Shown: piece after piece, positions 42,452 through 51,143 of the stretch
Layout: each line of letters begins with the position of its first letter
How positions within the stretch are numbered: position 1 is the stretch's first letter
Source: CAWGJC01 sp965276665
Lineage (GTDB): Bacteria; Pseudomonadota; Alphaproteobacteria; Acetobacterales; Acetobacteraceae
Direction: 5' to 3'
Assembly (NCBI GenBank): GCA_965276665.1
Contig: OZ255620.1
Coordinates: forward strand, 3,968,001 to 4,032,000
DNA length: 64,000 nucleotides
Program-made: the position numbers and the translations under genes
The notes under the pieces: generated by a model
Databases searched by the model: none
What the model was told of the DNA's origin: nothing
The model's input: only the letters and a program-made list of their open reading frames with translations

Positions 42452-45294
42452 TCGGCGGCGGCCCGGCAAACGAGCCCGCTCTCCACCGCATCGACGCAGC
42501 GCCGGCAGAGCGCGGGATGGCGGGCATCGGCCCCGACTTCCGGCAGCACCCGCCAGCACCGGGCGCATTTCGACCCCGCCGCGACCTCGGCGCGCAGCAC
42601 CTCGTTCTCCGCCTCCGCATAGTCGACCTGCGAGGCGATCAGCAGCTCGGCCCAATCGGCCGGCCCCGGCAGCAGCGCGCGCCTGCCATCGACCAGCGTC
42701 ACCCTTGCCTGCAGGGAGGCGCCGATCTGCTTTCCCTGCCGAAGCGCCTCCAGGGCGGCGGTGCCCTCCTGACGGAACGCCCGGATCTCGGTCCAGCGGG
42801 CGGCGAGCGCCTCGTCCTGCCATTCGTCCGGGATCGCCGGGAACAGCTCCAGATGCACGCTGCCCGTCTCGTTCCCGGCCTCACCGAACCGCGCGGACCA
42901 CGCCTCCTCGGCGGTGAAGGCGAGCACCGGGGCGAGCCAGGTGCAGAGGCAGCGATGCAGATGGTCGAGCACGGTGCGGCAGGCGCGCCGCCGCGCGCTG
43001 TCCGGCCGGTCGCAGTAGAGCGCGTCCTTCCGCACGTCGAAATAGAAGGCGGAGAGATCGGCCGCGCAGAAGGCGTGGATCGCCGGATAGACGCCGGTCC
43101 AGTCATAGCTCTCGACGGCGCGGCGGAGCACCGCGTCGAGCTCGTGGACGCGGTGCAGCACCCAGCGCTCCAACTCGGGCATCGCGTCGAGCGCGACCCG
43201 CTCGGATTCGTCGAACCCGTCGAGCGCGCCGAGCAGCCAGCGCAGCGTGTTGCGCAGCCGGCGGTAGAGCTCGGCCTGCTGCTTCAGGATCTCGTCGCCG
43301 ATGCGCAGATCCTCGCTGGTGTCGGAGGACATCACCCAGAGGCGCAGGATGTCGGCGCCGTATTTCTGCGTCACCTGCTGCGGCGCGATGACGTTGCCGA
43401 GCGATTTCGACATTTTCCGCCCGTGCTCGTCGAGCACGAAGCCATGCGTCAGCACCGCCTCGAACGGTGCGCGCCCGCGCGTGCCGACGGCCTCCAGCAG
43501 GCTCGAATGGAACCAGCCGCGATGCTGGTCCGACCCTTCGAGATAGAGATCGGCCGGCCAGGGCAGGCCGCGCGCCTCCAGCACGAAGGCATGGGTGGAC
43601 CCCGATTCGAACCACACGTCGACGATGTCCATCACCTGCTCGTACGCCGCGGCGTCGCGCGCCTGGCCGAGGAAGCGGGAGGGCGGCGAGGAGTACCAGG
43701 CATCGGCGCCCTCCTCGCGGAAGGCGGCGACCACCCGGGCGAGCACCTCGGCGTCGCGCAGCACCTCGCCGGTGCTGCGCTCGACGAAGACCGGGATCGG
43801 CACGCCCCAGGCGCGCTGCCGGCTCACGCACCAATCGGGACGCGAGGCGATCATGCTGCCGATCCGGTTGCGCCCGGCATCCGGCACGAAGCGGCTCGCC
43901 GCGATCGCCGCGAGCGCGCGGTCGCGGATATGCTCCGGCCCGTCCATGCGGATGAACCATTGCGGCGTGGCGCGGTAGATCAGCGGCGCCTTGGAGCGCC
44001 AGGAATGCGGGTAGGAATGCACGAGCTTGCCGCGCGCCAGCAGGCTGCCGGCCTCGTCGAGCGCGCGGCACACCGGCTCGGTCGCCTTGTAGACGTGGAT
44101 GCCGGCGAAGAGCGGCACCCAGGCGTTGAACGTGCCGTCCGGCCCCACCGTGTCCGGCACGTCGAGCCCCTGCGCGCGGCCGAGCGCGAAATCCTCCTCG
44201 CCATGGCCGGGCGCGACATGCACGAAGCCGGTGCCCTGGTCGGTGGTGACGAAATCGGCGGCGAAGACCGGCACGTCGTACTCGTAGCCGCGCCCGCGCA
44301 GCGGATTGGCGCAGACGCTGCCGGCGAGCGCGGCGCCGCTGCGGGTCTCCAGCAGGTGATGCGTGGCGATGCCGGCGGCGGCGCAGAATTCCGGCAGCAG
44401 CTTGAGCGCCACGAGCAGCGTCTCGCCGGGCCGCGCGCGCGCGGCCTCGGCCACGGAATCGACGCGCAGCAGCGCGTATTCGATCTCCGCGCCGACCGCG
44501 ATCGCGCGGTTCCCCGGCATGCTCCAGGGCGTCGTCGTCCAGATCACGATCGCCGCGCCCGTCTCGGCGATCGGGCCGGCGATCAGCGGGAAGCGCACCC
44601 AGATCGTGTCGCTGGTGTGGTCGTGATACTCGATCTCGGCCTCGGCGAGCGCCGTCTTCTCGACCGGCGACCACATCACCGGCCGCAGCCCGCGATAGAG
44701 CGCGCCGTTCAGCAGGAACTTGCCGATTTCGGCGGCGATCGCCGCCTCCGAATCCCGGTCCATCGTGGCGTAGCGATGCGCGAAATCGCCCTCGACGCCG
44801 AGGCGGCGGAACTCGTCGCGCTGGATGGCGAGCCATTTCTCCGCATAGGCCCGGCATTCGGCGCGGAAGGCGAGCACCGGCACCGCATCCTTGTCGCGGC
44901 CGGCGGCGCGGTATTCCTCCTCGATCTTCCACTCGATCGGCAGCCCGTGGCAATCCCAGCCCGGGATGTAGTTGGCGTCGTACCCCGCCATCTGCCGCGT
45001 GCGGTTGACGACGTCCTTCAGGATCTTGTTGAGCGCGGTGCCGATGTGGAGATGCCCGTTCGCGTAGGGCGGCCCGTCATGCAGGATGAAGCTCGGCCGG
45101 CCGGCAGCACTCTCCCGCAGCCGGTCCCAAAGCCCCATGCGCTCCCAGCGCGCGAGGATCGCCGGCTCCTTTTTCGGCAGGTCGCCGCGCATCGGAAACG
45201 GGGTGGCGGGCAGGAATACGGTATCGCGGTAGCGCCGCTCGGCGTCGGGGGTGGCGGGTTTTTCGGTCATCGGAGTGCTCGGTGCGGGTGACAT
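42448..45294 (-). CDS. ileS: isoleucyl-tRNA synthetase
   Basis: Class I synthetase, 948 residues, charging tRNA-Ile with editing of valine. The HIGH motif is in 'YANGHLHIGTALNKIL', 'GWDCHGLPIE' follows, the editing domain contains 'TTPWSMPGNRAIAVG', and KMSKS is in 'HGRKMSKSLGNVI'. The C-terminal zinc ribbon has 'CARCWRV' and 'CRRCVDAV'. Two possible starts exist, 45294 and the ATG at 45270; neither has a clear ribosome site. Confidence 0.97.
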   Translation of the reverse strand: MSPAPSTPMTEKPATPDAERRYRDTVFLPATPFPMRGDLPKKEPAILARWERMGLWDRLRESAAGRPSFILHDGPPYANGHLHIGTALNKILKDVVNRTRQMAGYDANYIPGWDCHGLPIEWKIEEEYRAAGRDKDAVPVLAFRAECRAYAEKWLAIQRDEFRRLGVEGDFAHRYATMDRDSEAAIAAEIGKFLLNGALYRGLRPVMWSPVEKTALAEAEIEYHDHTSDTIWVRFPLIAGPIAETGAAIVIWTTTPWSMPGNRAIAVGAEIEYALLRVDSVAEAARARPGETLLVALKLLPEFCAAAGIATHHLLETRSGAALAGSVCANPLRGRGYEYDVPVFAADFVTTDQGTGFVHVAPGHGEEDFALGRAQGLDVPDTVGPDGTFNAWVPLFAGIHVYKATEPVCRALDEAGSLLARGKLVHSYPHSWRSKAPLIYRATPQWFIRMDGPEHIRDRALAAIAASRFVPDAGRNRIGSMIASRPDWCVSRQRAWGVPIPVFVERSTGEVLRDAEVLARVVAAFREEGADAWYSSPPSRFLGQARDAAAYEQVMDIVDVWFESGSTHAFVLEARGLPWPADLYLEGSDQHRGWFHSSLLEAVGTRGRAPFEAVLTHGFVLDEHGRKMSKSLGNVIAPQQVTQKYGADILRLWVMSSDTSEDLRIGDEILKQQAELYRRLRNTLRWLLGALDGFDESERVALDAMPELERWVLHRVHELDAVLRRAVESYDWTGVYPAIHAFCAADLSAFYFDVRKDALYCDRPDSARRRACRTVLDHLHRCLCTWLAPVLAFTAEEAWSARFGEAGNETGSVHLELFPAIPDEWQDEALAARWTEIRAFRQEGTAALEALRQGKQIGASLQARVTLVDGRRALLPGPADWAELLIASQVDYAEAENEVLRAEVAAGSKCARCWRVLPEVGADARHPALCRRCVDAVESGLVCRAAAE

Positions 45295-45473
45295 GCGTGG
45301 CGGAGATCCCGGCGGTCAGCGGACCGCCGGGCCGATAATCCGCGATTGGCGCATCCGATCCATTCCGCTGTTATGCGAAGCCCGGAGGCGCGGGGTCAAG
45401 CGCGCCGGCGGGCGTCAGGGCTGCGTCCCGGTGCCGAGCCTGTCCACCTGACCATTGCCAAGGGAGGAAGCTG

Positions 45474-46094
45474 ATGAGCGAAGCAGAAATCGTCTTCTAT
45501 CACAATCCGATGTCGCGCAGCCGGATCGCGCGCTGGGCGCTCGAGGAGATCGGCCAGCCCTACCGCACCGAGATCCTGGATTACGGGCCGCCGATGAAGA
45601 GCCCGGCCTATCTGGCGATCAACCCGCTGGGCAAGGTGCCGGCGATCATCCATCGCGGGATGCCGGTCTGCGAGACCGCGGCGATCTGCGCCTATCTCGC
45701 CGACGCGTTTCCGCAATCCGGGCTCGCGCCGCCCCCGGGCGATCCGGCGCGCGGGGCTTATTACCGCTGGCTGTTCTTCGCCGCGGGCCCAATCGAGCAG
45801 GCGGGCACGATGCAGGCGCTCGGCTTCACCCTGCCGGAGGGCAAGGAGCGGATGGCCGGGTATGGCAGCCTGAAATCGACCCTCGACGCGGTCGAGGGCG
45901 CGGTATCGGCCGGCGAATACCTGGCCGGGGGCGGTTTCTCGATGGCCGATCTCTATCTCGCCAGCCATCTCGATTACGGCATGCGGTTTGGGATGGTGGA
46001 GAAACGCCCGGGCTTCCTCGCCTATGTCGGGCGGCTCACCGAGCGCGAGGCCTGCCGCAGGGCGACCGAGCTGGACGGGCCGATGCCCGGCTAG
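45474..46094 (+). CDS. glutathione S-transferase family protein
   Basis: 206 residues with a thioredoxin-like N-terminal domain ('VFYHNPMSRSRIARWALEEIGQPY', 'NPLGKVPAIIHRGMPVCETAAICAYLAD') and an all-helical C-terminal domain with 'FSMADLYLASHLDYGM'. The active-site serine or cysteine position is filled by 'PMSRSR' serine, as in beta/theta-like bacterial enzymes. The ATG follows AAGGGAGGAAGC. It stands alone and is convergent with hldE. The substrate is unknown. Confidence 0.92.
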   Translation: MSEAEIVFYHNPMSRSRIARWALEEIGQPYRTEILDYGPPMKSPAYLAINPLGKVPAIIHRGMPVCETAAICAYLADAFPQSGLAPPPGDPARGAYYRWLFFAAGPIEQAGTMQALGFTLPEGKERMAGYGSLKSTLDAVEGAVSAGEYLAGGGFSMADLYLASHLDYGMRFGMVEKRPGFLAYVGRLTEREACRRATELDGPMPG

Positions 46095-46149
46095 CCGCAG
46101 TCCCGGCCGGACGAGGCTCGCCTCGGCGCGCCGGCGAGCAGGCTTTTGA

Positions 46150-46290
46150 GAGCCTGTTTGGAAAAATGGCCTGGTTGAGTCATGCGGCGTGATTGTTCGA
46201 ACCTCGGCGCGGAGCGGCCTTGGGGCCGCGATCCTCGGCGCACAGGAAAAGCGCGTCGGATGGCCGCCAGAGCGTGTTCCAAACGGCCTC
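46150..46290. repeat. family A palindromic element, copy A4 (141 bp)
   Basis: It starts GAGCCTGTTTGGAAAA and ends TTCCAAACGGCCTC, flanked by TGA (46147-46149) and TTA (46291-46293). It matches copy A3 through most of its centre (ACAGGAAAAGCGCGTCGGAT). It carries 31 extra bases between two copies of CCTCGGCGC, which include a small CGGCC-TTG-GGGCCG hairpin. It lies 55 bases after the GST stop. Confidence 0.75.
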
Positions 46291-46342
46291 TTAGAGCGTC
46301 ATCCGTTCGAGCGGATAAAGAGGCTCGCCAAAACAACAGCTA

Positions 46343-46468
46343 GAGGCATTTTCAGTTAAGTCGGCGCCGGCCCTCGCCCCCACACCGGCCTCCCACGAAA
46401 GATACGACCGTTGGAGGGCCGGGTGGGGGCGAGGGCCGGCGCCGCCTCCACCGAAGATGAAAATGCTT
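46343..46468. repeat. family B miniature element, copy B2 (126 bp, TA-flanked)
   Basis: Ends GAGGCATTTTCA and TGAAAATGCTT, flanked by TA at 46341-46342 and 46469-46470. It has the same GC-rich inverted arms as copy B1 and the same length. Its right-hand terminal T plus TA form the hldE TAA stop on the minus strand. A 50-bp unrelated spacer separates it from the family A copy. Confidence 0.8.
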
Positions 46469-47964
46469 TAGCCCCGCAGCCGGGCGACCGTCGCCGTGGT
46501 GGAATGGCCGGGCAGCAGGTCGGCCAGCAGCACCTTGCCGCCCCAGCCCTGCATAAGCTCGGCGCCCACCACGGTCTCGAGCGTGTAATCGGCGCCCTTC
46601 ACCAGCAAGTCCGGGCGCATCGCGGAGATCAGCGTCTCCGGCGTCGGCTCGTCGAACAGGCAGACGAGATCGACGGCGGCGAGGCTCGCCAGCACCGCCG
46701 CTCGCGCGGCCTCGGGCTGCACCGGACGCCCCGGCCCCTTCAGCCCGCGCACGCTCGCATCCGAGTTGATGCCGACAATCAGCCGGTCGCAGGCGGCGCG
46801 AGCCTGCTCGAGCAGATGCACATGGCCCGGATGCAGCAGGTCGAAGCAGCCATTGGTGAAGCCGGTCCGCCAGCCGCGCCGCCGCCAGCGCTCCGCCTGC
46901 TCGACCGCCGCCTCGCGGGTGACGATCTTGCGGAGCGCCCCGCCTTTCGCCGAGATCGCCGCGACGAGGTCGGATTCACGGGCGACCGCGGTGCCGACCT
47001 TGCCGACCACGACGCCCGCGGCGATGTTGGCGAGCCGCACCGCGATCGGCAGGCGGATGCCCGCCGCCATGCCGGCGGCGAGCGTCGCCGCCACCGTGTC
47101 GCCGGCGCCCGACACGTCGAACACCTCCGCCGCCTCGGCCGGAAAATGCTGGACGCCCTCGGCCGAGAGCAGGGTCATCCCGTCCTCGCCGCGGGTCACC
47201 AGCACGGTCGCGAAACCATGCCGGTCGCGGAGCGCCTCGGCGGCGCGCACCACCGCCGCGGTGTCGGAGACGTCGAGCCCGGTCGCCTCGGCGAGCTCGC
47301 GCCGGTTCGGCTTGATCAGGTCGGCGCCGGCATAGCGCGCGTAATCGCCGCCCTTCGGATCGACGATCACCGGCCGCCCCGACTGCCGCGCCGCGGCGAT
47401 GATCTCGGCCGTCACCTCGGCGGTCATCACCCCCTTGCCGTAATCGGAGATGACGGTGGCCGAGGTCGCGACCATCGCGTCCCGGGTGATGCGCAGCATC
47501 CGCTCGGCGAGCTTCGGGTGGATCTGCGCCGTCACCTCGCGATCGGCGCGCAGCAATTGCTGGCCCTGCGCGATGTAGCGCGTCTTGACCGTGGTCTCCC
47601 TCCCGCCCTGCACCAGCAGCCAGGGTTCCACATTGGCATGGCCGCCGATCAGCCCGGTGAGGTCGGAGCCCGCCTGGTCGTCGCCCACCACCGAGACGAA
47701 GGCCACGGCCGCCCCCATCGCGGTGAGGTTGCGGACCACGTTGCCGGCGCCGCCCGGCATCGCGACCTCGCGCTCCACCGTCATGATCGGGATCGGCGCT
47801 TCCTGGCTGATGCGGGTGACCGAGCCGTAGACATAGCGATCGAGCATCGCGTCGCCCACGACGAGCACGCTGGCCCGCCCGAGGCGGGGGATCGCCGCGG
47901 CGAGCTCGGCATGCTCGTCGGCGACCGGCGTGCCGGCATCGGAGCCGCCCCTGAACTGGTTCAT
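46468..47964 (-). CDS. hldE: bifunctional D-glycero-beta-D-manno-heptose-7-phosphate kinase/heptose-1-phosphate adenylyltransferase
   Basis: Makes ADP-heptose for the lipopolysaccharide inner core. The 498-residue protein has an N-terminal ribokinase-type kinase domain ('VLVVGDAMLDRYVYG', 'PGGAGNVVRNL', 'FDVSGAGDTVAATLA') and a C-terminal nucleotidyltransferase domain ('TNGCFDLLHPGHVHLLEQAR' with HPGH, 'GINSDASVRGLKGPGRPV'). The start at 47964 is preceded by a duplicated copy of itself that forms a short leader ORF. The stop codon is shared with a family B repeat. Confidence 0.96.
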   Translation of the reverse strand: MNQFRGGSDAGTPVADEHAELAAAIPRLGRASVLVVGDAMLDRYVYGSVTRISQEAPIPIMTVEREVAMPGGAGNVVRNLTAMGAAVAFVSVVGDDQAGSDLTGLIGGHANVEPWLLVQGGRETTVKTRYIAQGQQLLRADREVTAQIHPKLAERMLRITRDAMVATSATVISDYGKGVMTAEVTAEIIAAARQSGRPVIVDPKGGDYARYAGADLIKPNRRELAEATGLDVSDTAAVVRAAEALRDRHGFATVLVTRGEDGMTLLSAEGVQHFPAEAAEVFDVSGAGDTVAATLAAGMAAGIRLPIAVRLANIAAGVVVGKVGTAVARESDLVAAISAKGGALRKIVTREAAVEQAERWRRRGWRTGFTNGCFDLLHPGHVHLLEQARAACDRLIVGINSDASVRGLKGPGRPVQPEAARAAVLASLAAVDLVCLFDEPTPETLISAMRPDLLVKGADYTLETVVGAELMQGWGGKVLLADLLPGHSTTATVARLRG

Positions 47965-47984
47965 GCGCCCCTGATCTGGTTCAT
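47961..47984 (-). CDS. 7-codon leader ORF overlapping the hldE start, made by a 20-bp tandem duplication
   Basis: Two 20-bp copies (47947-47966 and 47967-47986) differ at one base. The upstream ATG at 47984 reads MNQIRGA and then meets TGA, which overlaps the hldE ATG as ATGA. The leader peptide mimics the hldE N-terminus MNQFRGG because both come from the same repeated sequence. Whether it is translated is not known. If it is, hldE would be translated by coupling. Confidence 0.5.
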   Translation of the reverse strand: MNQIRGA

Positions 47985-48027
47985 GCGACTGCGCCTAACC
48001 TTGCCGGCCCGGAGTTGCAAGCATGGC

Positions 48028-48741
48028 TTAAGAGACGATGAAGCCGAGGCGATTCTCCTCCAGCACGGCGGCGGTCAGCATCCCGCCCAGCACCGCGCCG
48101 GTATCGATCCCGATCCGGTTTTCCTGCACCACCGGCAGCGCGCCCGGCGTGTGGCCATGGACGATGATCGCGCCGAGCGCGCCCCGGTGCGACAGGAATG
48201 GCTCGCGTATCCAGAGCATGTCCTCCTCCGTCTGCCGCTCCAGCGGCTTGCCCGGCCGCACGCCGGCATGGACGAAGAAATAGCTTCCCTCCCGGTGCCA
48301 GAGGGTGAGCCGGGCGAGGAACGCCCGATCGGGGGCCGGCAGGCGCGCCGCCCAGCCGGCCGGGTGAGAGTCCGGATCCATCCCCCAGCTGACGAGCGAG
48401 GCGTCTCCGCCATTGCACAGCCATTGCCGTGCCGCTTCCCGGTCGCCGGTCAGCGCTTCCCGCATCATCGCCTCATGATTGCCCGCGAGATTGACGATCC
48501 GGCTGACCGGCAGGTGCGGTCCCGCATCCAGCAGGCGGATCACGGCCGCGCTGTCCGGCCCGCGATCGACATAATCGCCGAGGTGCACCAGCACCGGCGC
48601 CGCCACCGGCCGGCTCGCCAAATCCGCGGCGATCTCCCGGTGCAGAACCCGCAGCCGATCGGCGCAGCCATGCACGTCGCCGATCGCATAGACGCGAACG
48701 CCGGCCGGCAGCCAACCGGGAGATAACCGAAAATCAACCAT
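48028..48741 (-). CDS. serine/threonine protein phosphatase-like metallophosphoesterase
   Basis: 237-residue calcineurin-like phosphoesterase of the PrpA/bis(5'-nucleosyl)-tetraphosphatase type. Metal-site motifs are complete: 'AIGDVHG' (GDxHG), 'HLGDYVDRGPDS' (GDxxDRG), 'NLAGNHEAMM' (GNHE), 'FFVHAGV' and 'IIVHGHTP'. It lies 63 bases upstream of hldE in the same direction and divergent, with 36 bases between starts, from the EAL-like gene pair. The substrate may be phosphoprotein or diadenosine polyphosphate. Confidence 0.9.
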   Translation of the reverse strand: MVDFRLSPGWLPAGVRVYAIGDVHGCADRLRVLHREIAADLASRPVAAPVLVHLGDYVDRGPDSAAVIRLLDAGPHLPVSRIVNLAGNHEAMMREALTGDREAARQWLCNGGDASLVSWGMDPDSHPAGWAARLPAPDRAFLARLTLWHREGSYFFVHAGVRPGKPLERQTEEDMLWIREPFLSHRGALGAIIVHGHTPGALPVVQENRIGIDTGAVLGGMLTAAVLEENRLGFIVS

Positions 48742-48777
48742 GCAGGCGCAGCCTAACGGGGTCGCTGGCCGGAAACC

Positions 48778-50040
48778 ATGTTCCGCAGGGAGTCCCTCTT
48801 GAGCCTCGCCCCGTCACATTCGGTGGAACGCCAGCTGGAGGCGGCGCTCGAGAGGGCGCTCCGCTCGCCGCGGGGCCGCGGCCTGTTCGCGCTGCACCTC
48901 TCCCGCCTGCCGGCGCTCCGTCCGCATCACGGGCGCATCGCGCGCTCGCTGATGCAGGATGCGGCCCACCGGCATGACGGGCAGGCGTTCCAGCTCACCA
49001 ACGGGGATATCGCCCTGATCGGGGACGGCGCCGCCTTGTCGGGCGCCCGGTCCGGCGACCTGCCGGCGACCCTGCTCCGCCTGTTCGGCCAGGAATCCCT
49101 CGAACCCGCGAAACTGTTCTCGCTCTGGCCGCTCACCGGGCCGGGCGCGGCGATGCGCCTCTGGCTCGCCGAATGCATGGCCGAGCCGGCCGGCGCCCCC
49201 GCCGAGCCCGCCGCGCCGGAGCCGGCCGCCCCGGTGCGGAGCGTCGATGCGATCGGCGATCTCGTGGACCATGAGCAGACGGCGGAAAAGGGCGAGATGG
49301 CCCGGCTCGCCGCGCTGATGCACCGGCAGACCGCCGTGGTCGCGGCGCCCGGGGATTCGGTGCTGCGCCCGATCTTCCACGAGGTCACCTTCTCGGTGAG
49401 CGCGCTCGAATCACGGATCGCCGAGGCGGGCGCCGCCAACCGAGACCCCTTCCTGTTCCGCCATCTCGCCGCGCGGTTCGATGGCAGGATGCTGGCGGTG
49501 CTCTCCCGCGAGGTGACGCAAGGCGGCCGGATGGCGCAGACCGGCGGCCAGGCGCTGCACCTCAACCTGACCATCCGCGGCATCCTCTCAGCCGGGTTCG
49601 ACGCCTTTGCCGCCGCCGCGCAGGCGCACGGTGTCGCCGCAGGAGTCGAGCTCTCTGTCATCGAGGTGTTCGCCGATTACGCCGGCTTCGTCGCGGCGCG
49701 CGCGAAGCTGCGCGAGACGGGGATCCGGCTCGTGCTGGAGGGGATCAACGCGCGCTGCCTGCTGATGACCGAGCTCGCCTTGCTCGACCCCGATCTCGTC
49801 AAGCTCGACTGGTCGCCGGCGCTCCCCAGCATACCGGCCCATGAGCAGGATGCCCTGGGGGAGGCGATCCGCCGGCTCGATACGGCGCGTGTCGTGCTGC
49901 AGCGGGTCGAGACCGAGCACGCGATCGCCTGGGGCCTCTCACATGGCATCCGGCGCTTTCAGGGCCGTAAGGTGGACGCGATCCTTGCCGCCGCGCGGCC
50001 GGCGGCGGCCGCGCCGCAAGCCGCCGTGGCGACCCGATGA
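48778..50040 (+). CDS. degenerate EAL-domain-like protein (first of a tandem pair)
   Basis: 420-residue cytoplasmic protein of unknown function. The second half follows the order of an EAL phosphodiesterase domain but without its catalytic residues. 'LHLNLTIRGILSAGF' stands where 'NlSp' is expected, 'ELSVIEVFAD' for the ExxE strand, 'LVLEGINARC' in place of the LDDFG loop, 'DLVKLDWSP' for the lysine strand, and 'VLQRVETEHAIAWGLSHGIRRFQG' for the AEGVE/QG end. The N-terminal third may be a decayed GGDEF-like domain. An in-frame TTG at 48799 after CAGGGAG is an alternative start. It overlaps the next gene by ATGA. It would bind c-di-GMP at most. Confidence 0.65.
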   Translation: MFRRESLLSLAPSHSVERQLEAALERALRSPRGRGLFALHLSRLPALRPHHGRIARSLMQDAAHRHDGQAFQLTNGDIALIGDGAALSGARSGDLPATLLRLFGQESLEPAKLFSLWPLTGPGAAMRLWLAECMAEPAGAPAEPAAPEPAAPVRSVDAIGDLVDHEQTAEKGEMARLAALMHRQTAVVAAPGDSVLRPIFHEVTFSVSALESRIAEAGAANRDPFLFRHLAARFDGRMLAVLSREVTQGGRMAQTGGQALHLNLTIRGILSAGFDAFAAAAQAHGVAAGVELSVIEVFADYAGFVAARAKLRETGIRLVLEGINARCLLMTELALLDPDLVKLDWSPALPSIPAHEQDALGEAIRRLDTARVVLQRVETEHAIAWGLSHGIRRFQGRKVDAILAAARPAAAAPQAAVATR

Positions 50041-51128
50041 GCGGCGCGCGCGAGCTCGCCGGCCTCGTCCGGCAATGCGCCAGCTCCGGCGCCGCCCGCC
50101 GAGCACTCCTCCTGCGGCTCGATCTGCTGCCTGCGCGCTCCGCCAAGCCGTTCCGCGACCGGCTGGTGCAGGCCGCGCTCGATCCGCTGCTCACCGTGGA
50201 GCAGGGCAAGCTGTTCACCCTGCAGGGCGGCGCGCTCGCCGTCGTGTGGCGCGGCGGTCGCGCGGCGACGCTGGAACGCGCCGGCCTGGCGCTCCATCAT
50301 CTGCTCAGCGACACCGATATCAGCGCGGCGGACCTGCTGCGCGTCTATGATCTGCCGCATGAGGCGGAGGCCTTGCTGGCCGCGCTCCCCGGTGCCGGAC
50401 AGCGCGGCGTTGCCGGCGAAGAAGATGCGGCCGGGGCGAGCGGCGAGGCGGTGTTCGATCCGGACGCGCTGGCGGCGCTCGAGGGCGTCCTGGCGCGGGC
50501 GAATGTCGAGACCTTCGCGCGGCGGCGCACCGTGTTCACCGAAGGCGAAAGCGGGTTCGAGCCGGCCTGGGAGGAGCGCTATCTCTCGGTCCGGGATCTC
50601 ACAGAAACGCTCTCGCCCGAGCACCTGCCGCGCGCCGATCCCTGGCTGTTCCGTCGGCTCACCCGCACGCTCGACCGGCGGATGCTGGTGCTGCTCGCCT
50701 CGCCCGAGGAGCTGCGCGGCGCCCGGCCGTTCGCGCTCAACCTGAACGTGGCGAGCATCGTCTCGAGCGAATTCCTGCGCTTCGATGGCGTGCTGCCCGC
50801 GCAGCTGCGGGGCCGGGTGGTGATCTATCTCACGCCCTCCGATATCTTCGCCGACACCCCGGGTTTCCTGTTCGCCCGGGCCTTTGCCCGCTCGCGCGGC
50901 TATCGTCTGCTGCTCCGCGAGGTGGAGCCCGCCCTGCTACCGGTGCTGCCGTTCGCCGCCCTCGATCTCGACCTGCTGGAGCTTTCCTGGTCGCCCGCGC
51001 TCGAGGCGGTGGATGCGGGCCCTCTGCCGAAGGGCCGCATCGTTCTCGCCGGGATCGACGAGGCGGCGGCGCTGAGCTGGGCGCGGGCCAACGGCGTCAC
51101 CCACCTCCAGGGCGCCGCCATCCGCTGA
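50037..51128 (+). CDS. degenerate EAL-domain-like protein (second of a tandem pair)
   Basis: 363 residues, distantly related to the gene before it along the same layout: 'WLFRRLTRTLDRRMLVLLAS' (compare 'FLFRHLAARFDGRMLAVLSR'), 'FALNLNVASIVSSEF', 'VVIYLTPSDIFADTPGFLFARAFARSRGYRLLL', 'LDLDLLELSWSPALEAV' and 'ANGVTHLQGAAIR'. Metal and base residues of active EAL enzymes are missing. It has no signal peptide or membrane segment. Translation is coupled to the first gene by a four-base overlap, so the products may form a heteromer. The function is unknown. Confidence 0.62.
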   Translation: MSGARELAGLVRQCASSGAARRALLLRLDLLPARSAKPFRDRLVQAALDPLLTVEQGKLFTLQGGALAVVWRGGRAATLERAGLALHHLLSDTDISAADLLRVYDLPHEAEALLAALPGAGQRGVAGEEDAAGASGEAVFDPDALAALEGVLARANVETFARRRTVFTEGESGFEPAWEERYLSVRDLTETLSPEHLPRADPWLFRRLTRTLDRRMLVLLASPEELRGARPFALNLNVASIVSSEFLRFDGVLPAQLRGRVVIYLTPSDIFADTPGFLFARAFARSRGYRLLLREVEPALLPVLPFAALDLDLLELSWSPALEAVDAGPLPKGRIVLAGIDEAAALSWARANGVTHLQGAAIR

Positions 51129-51143
51129 TCTGTCGCGAGGCTC

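Noticed and set aside
46343..46468. Family B element as a classical Rho-independent terminator only
   Set aside because: It lacks a T tract, and its exact length, TA flanks and a second 126-bp copy are better explained by transposition, though it may also stop transcription.
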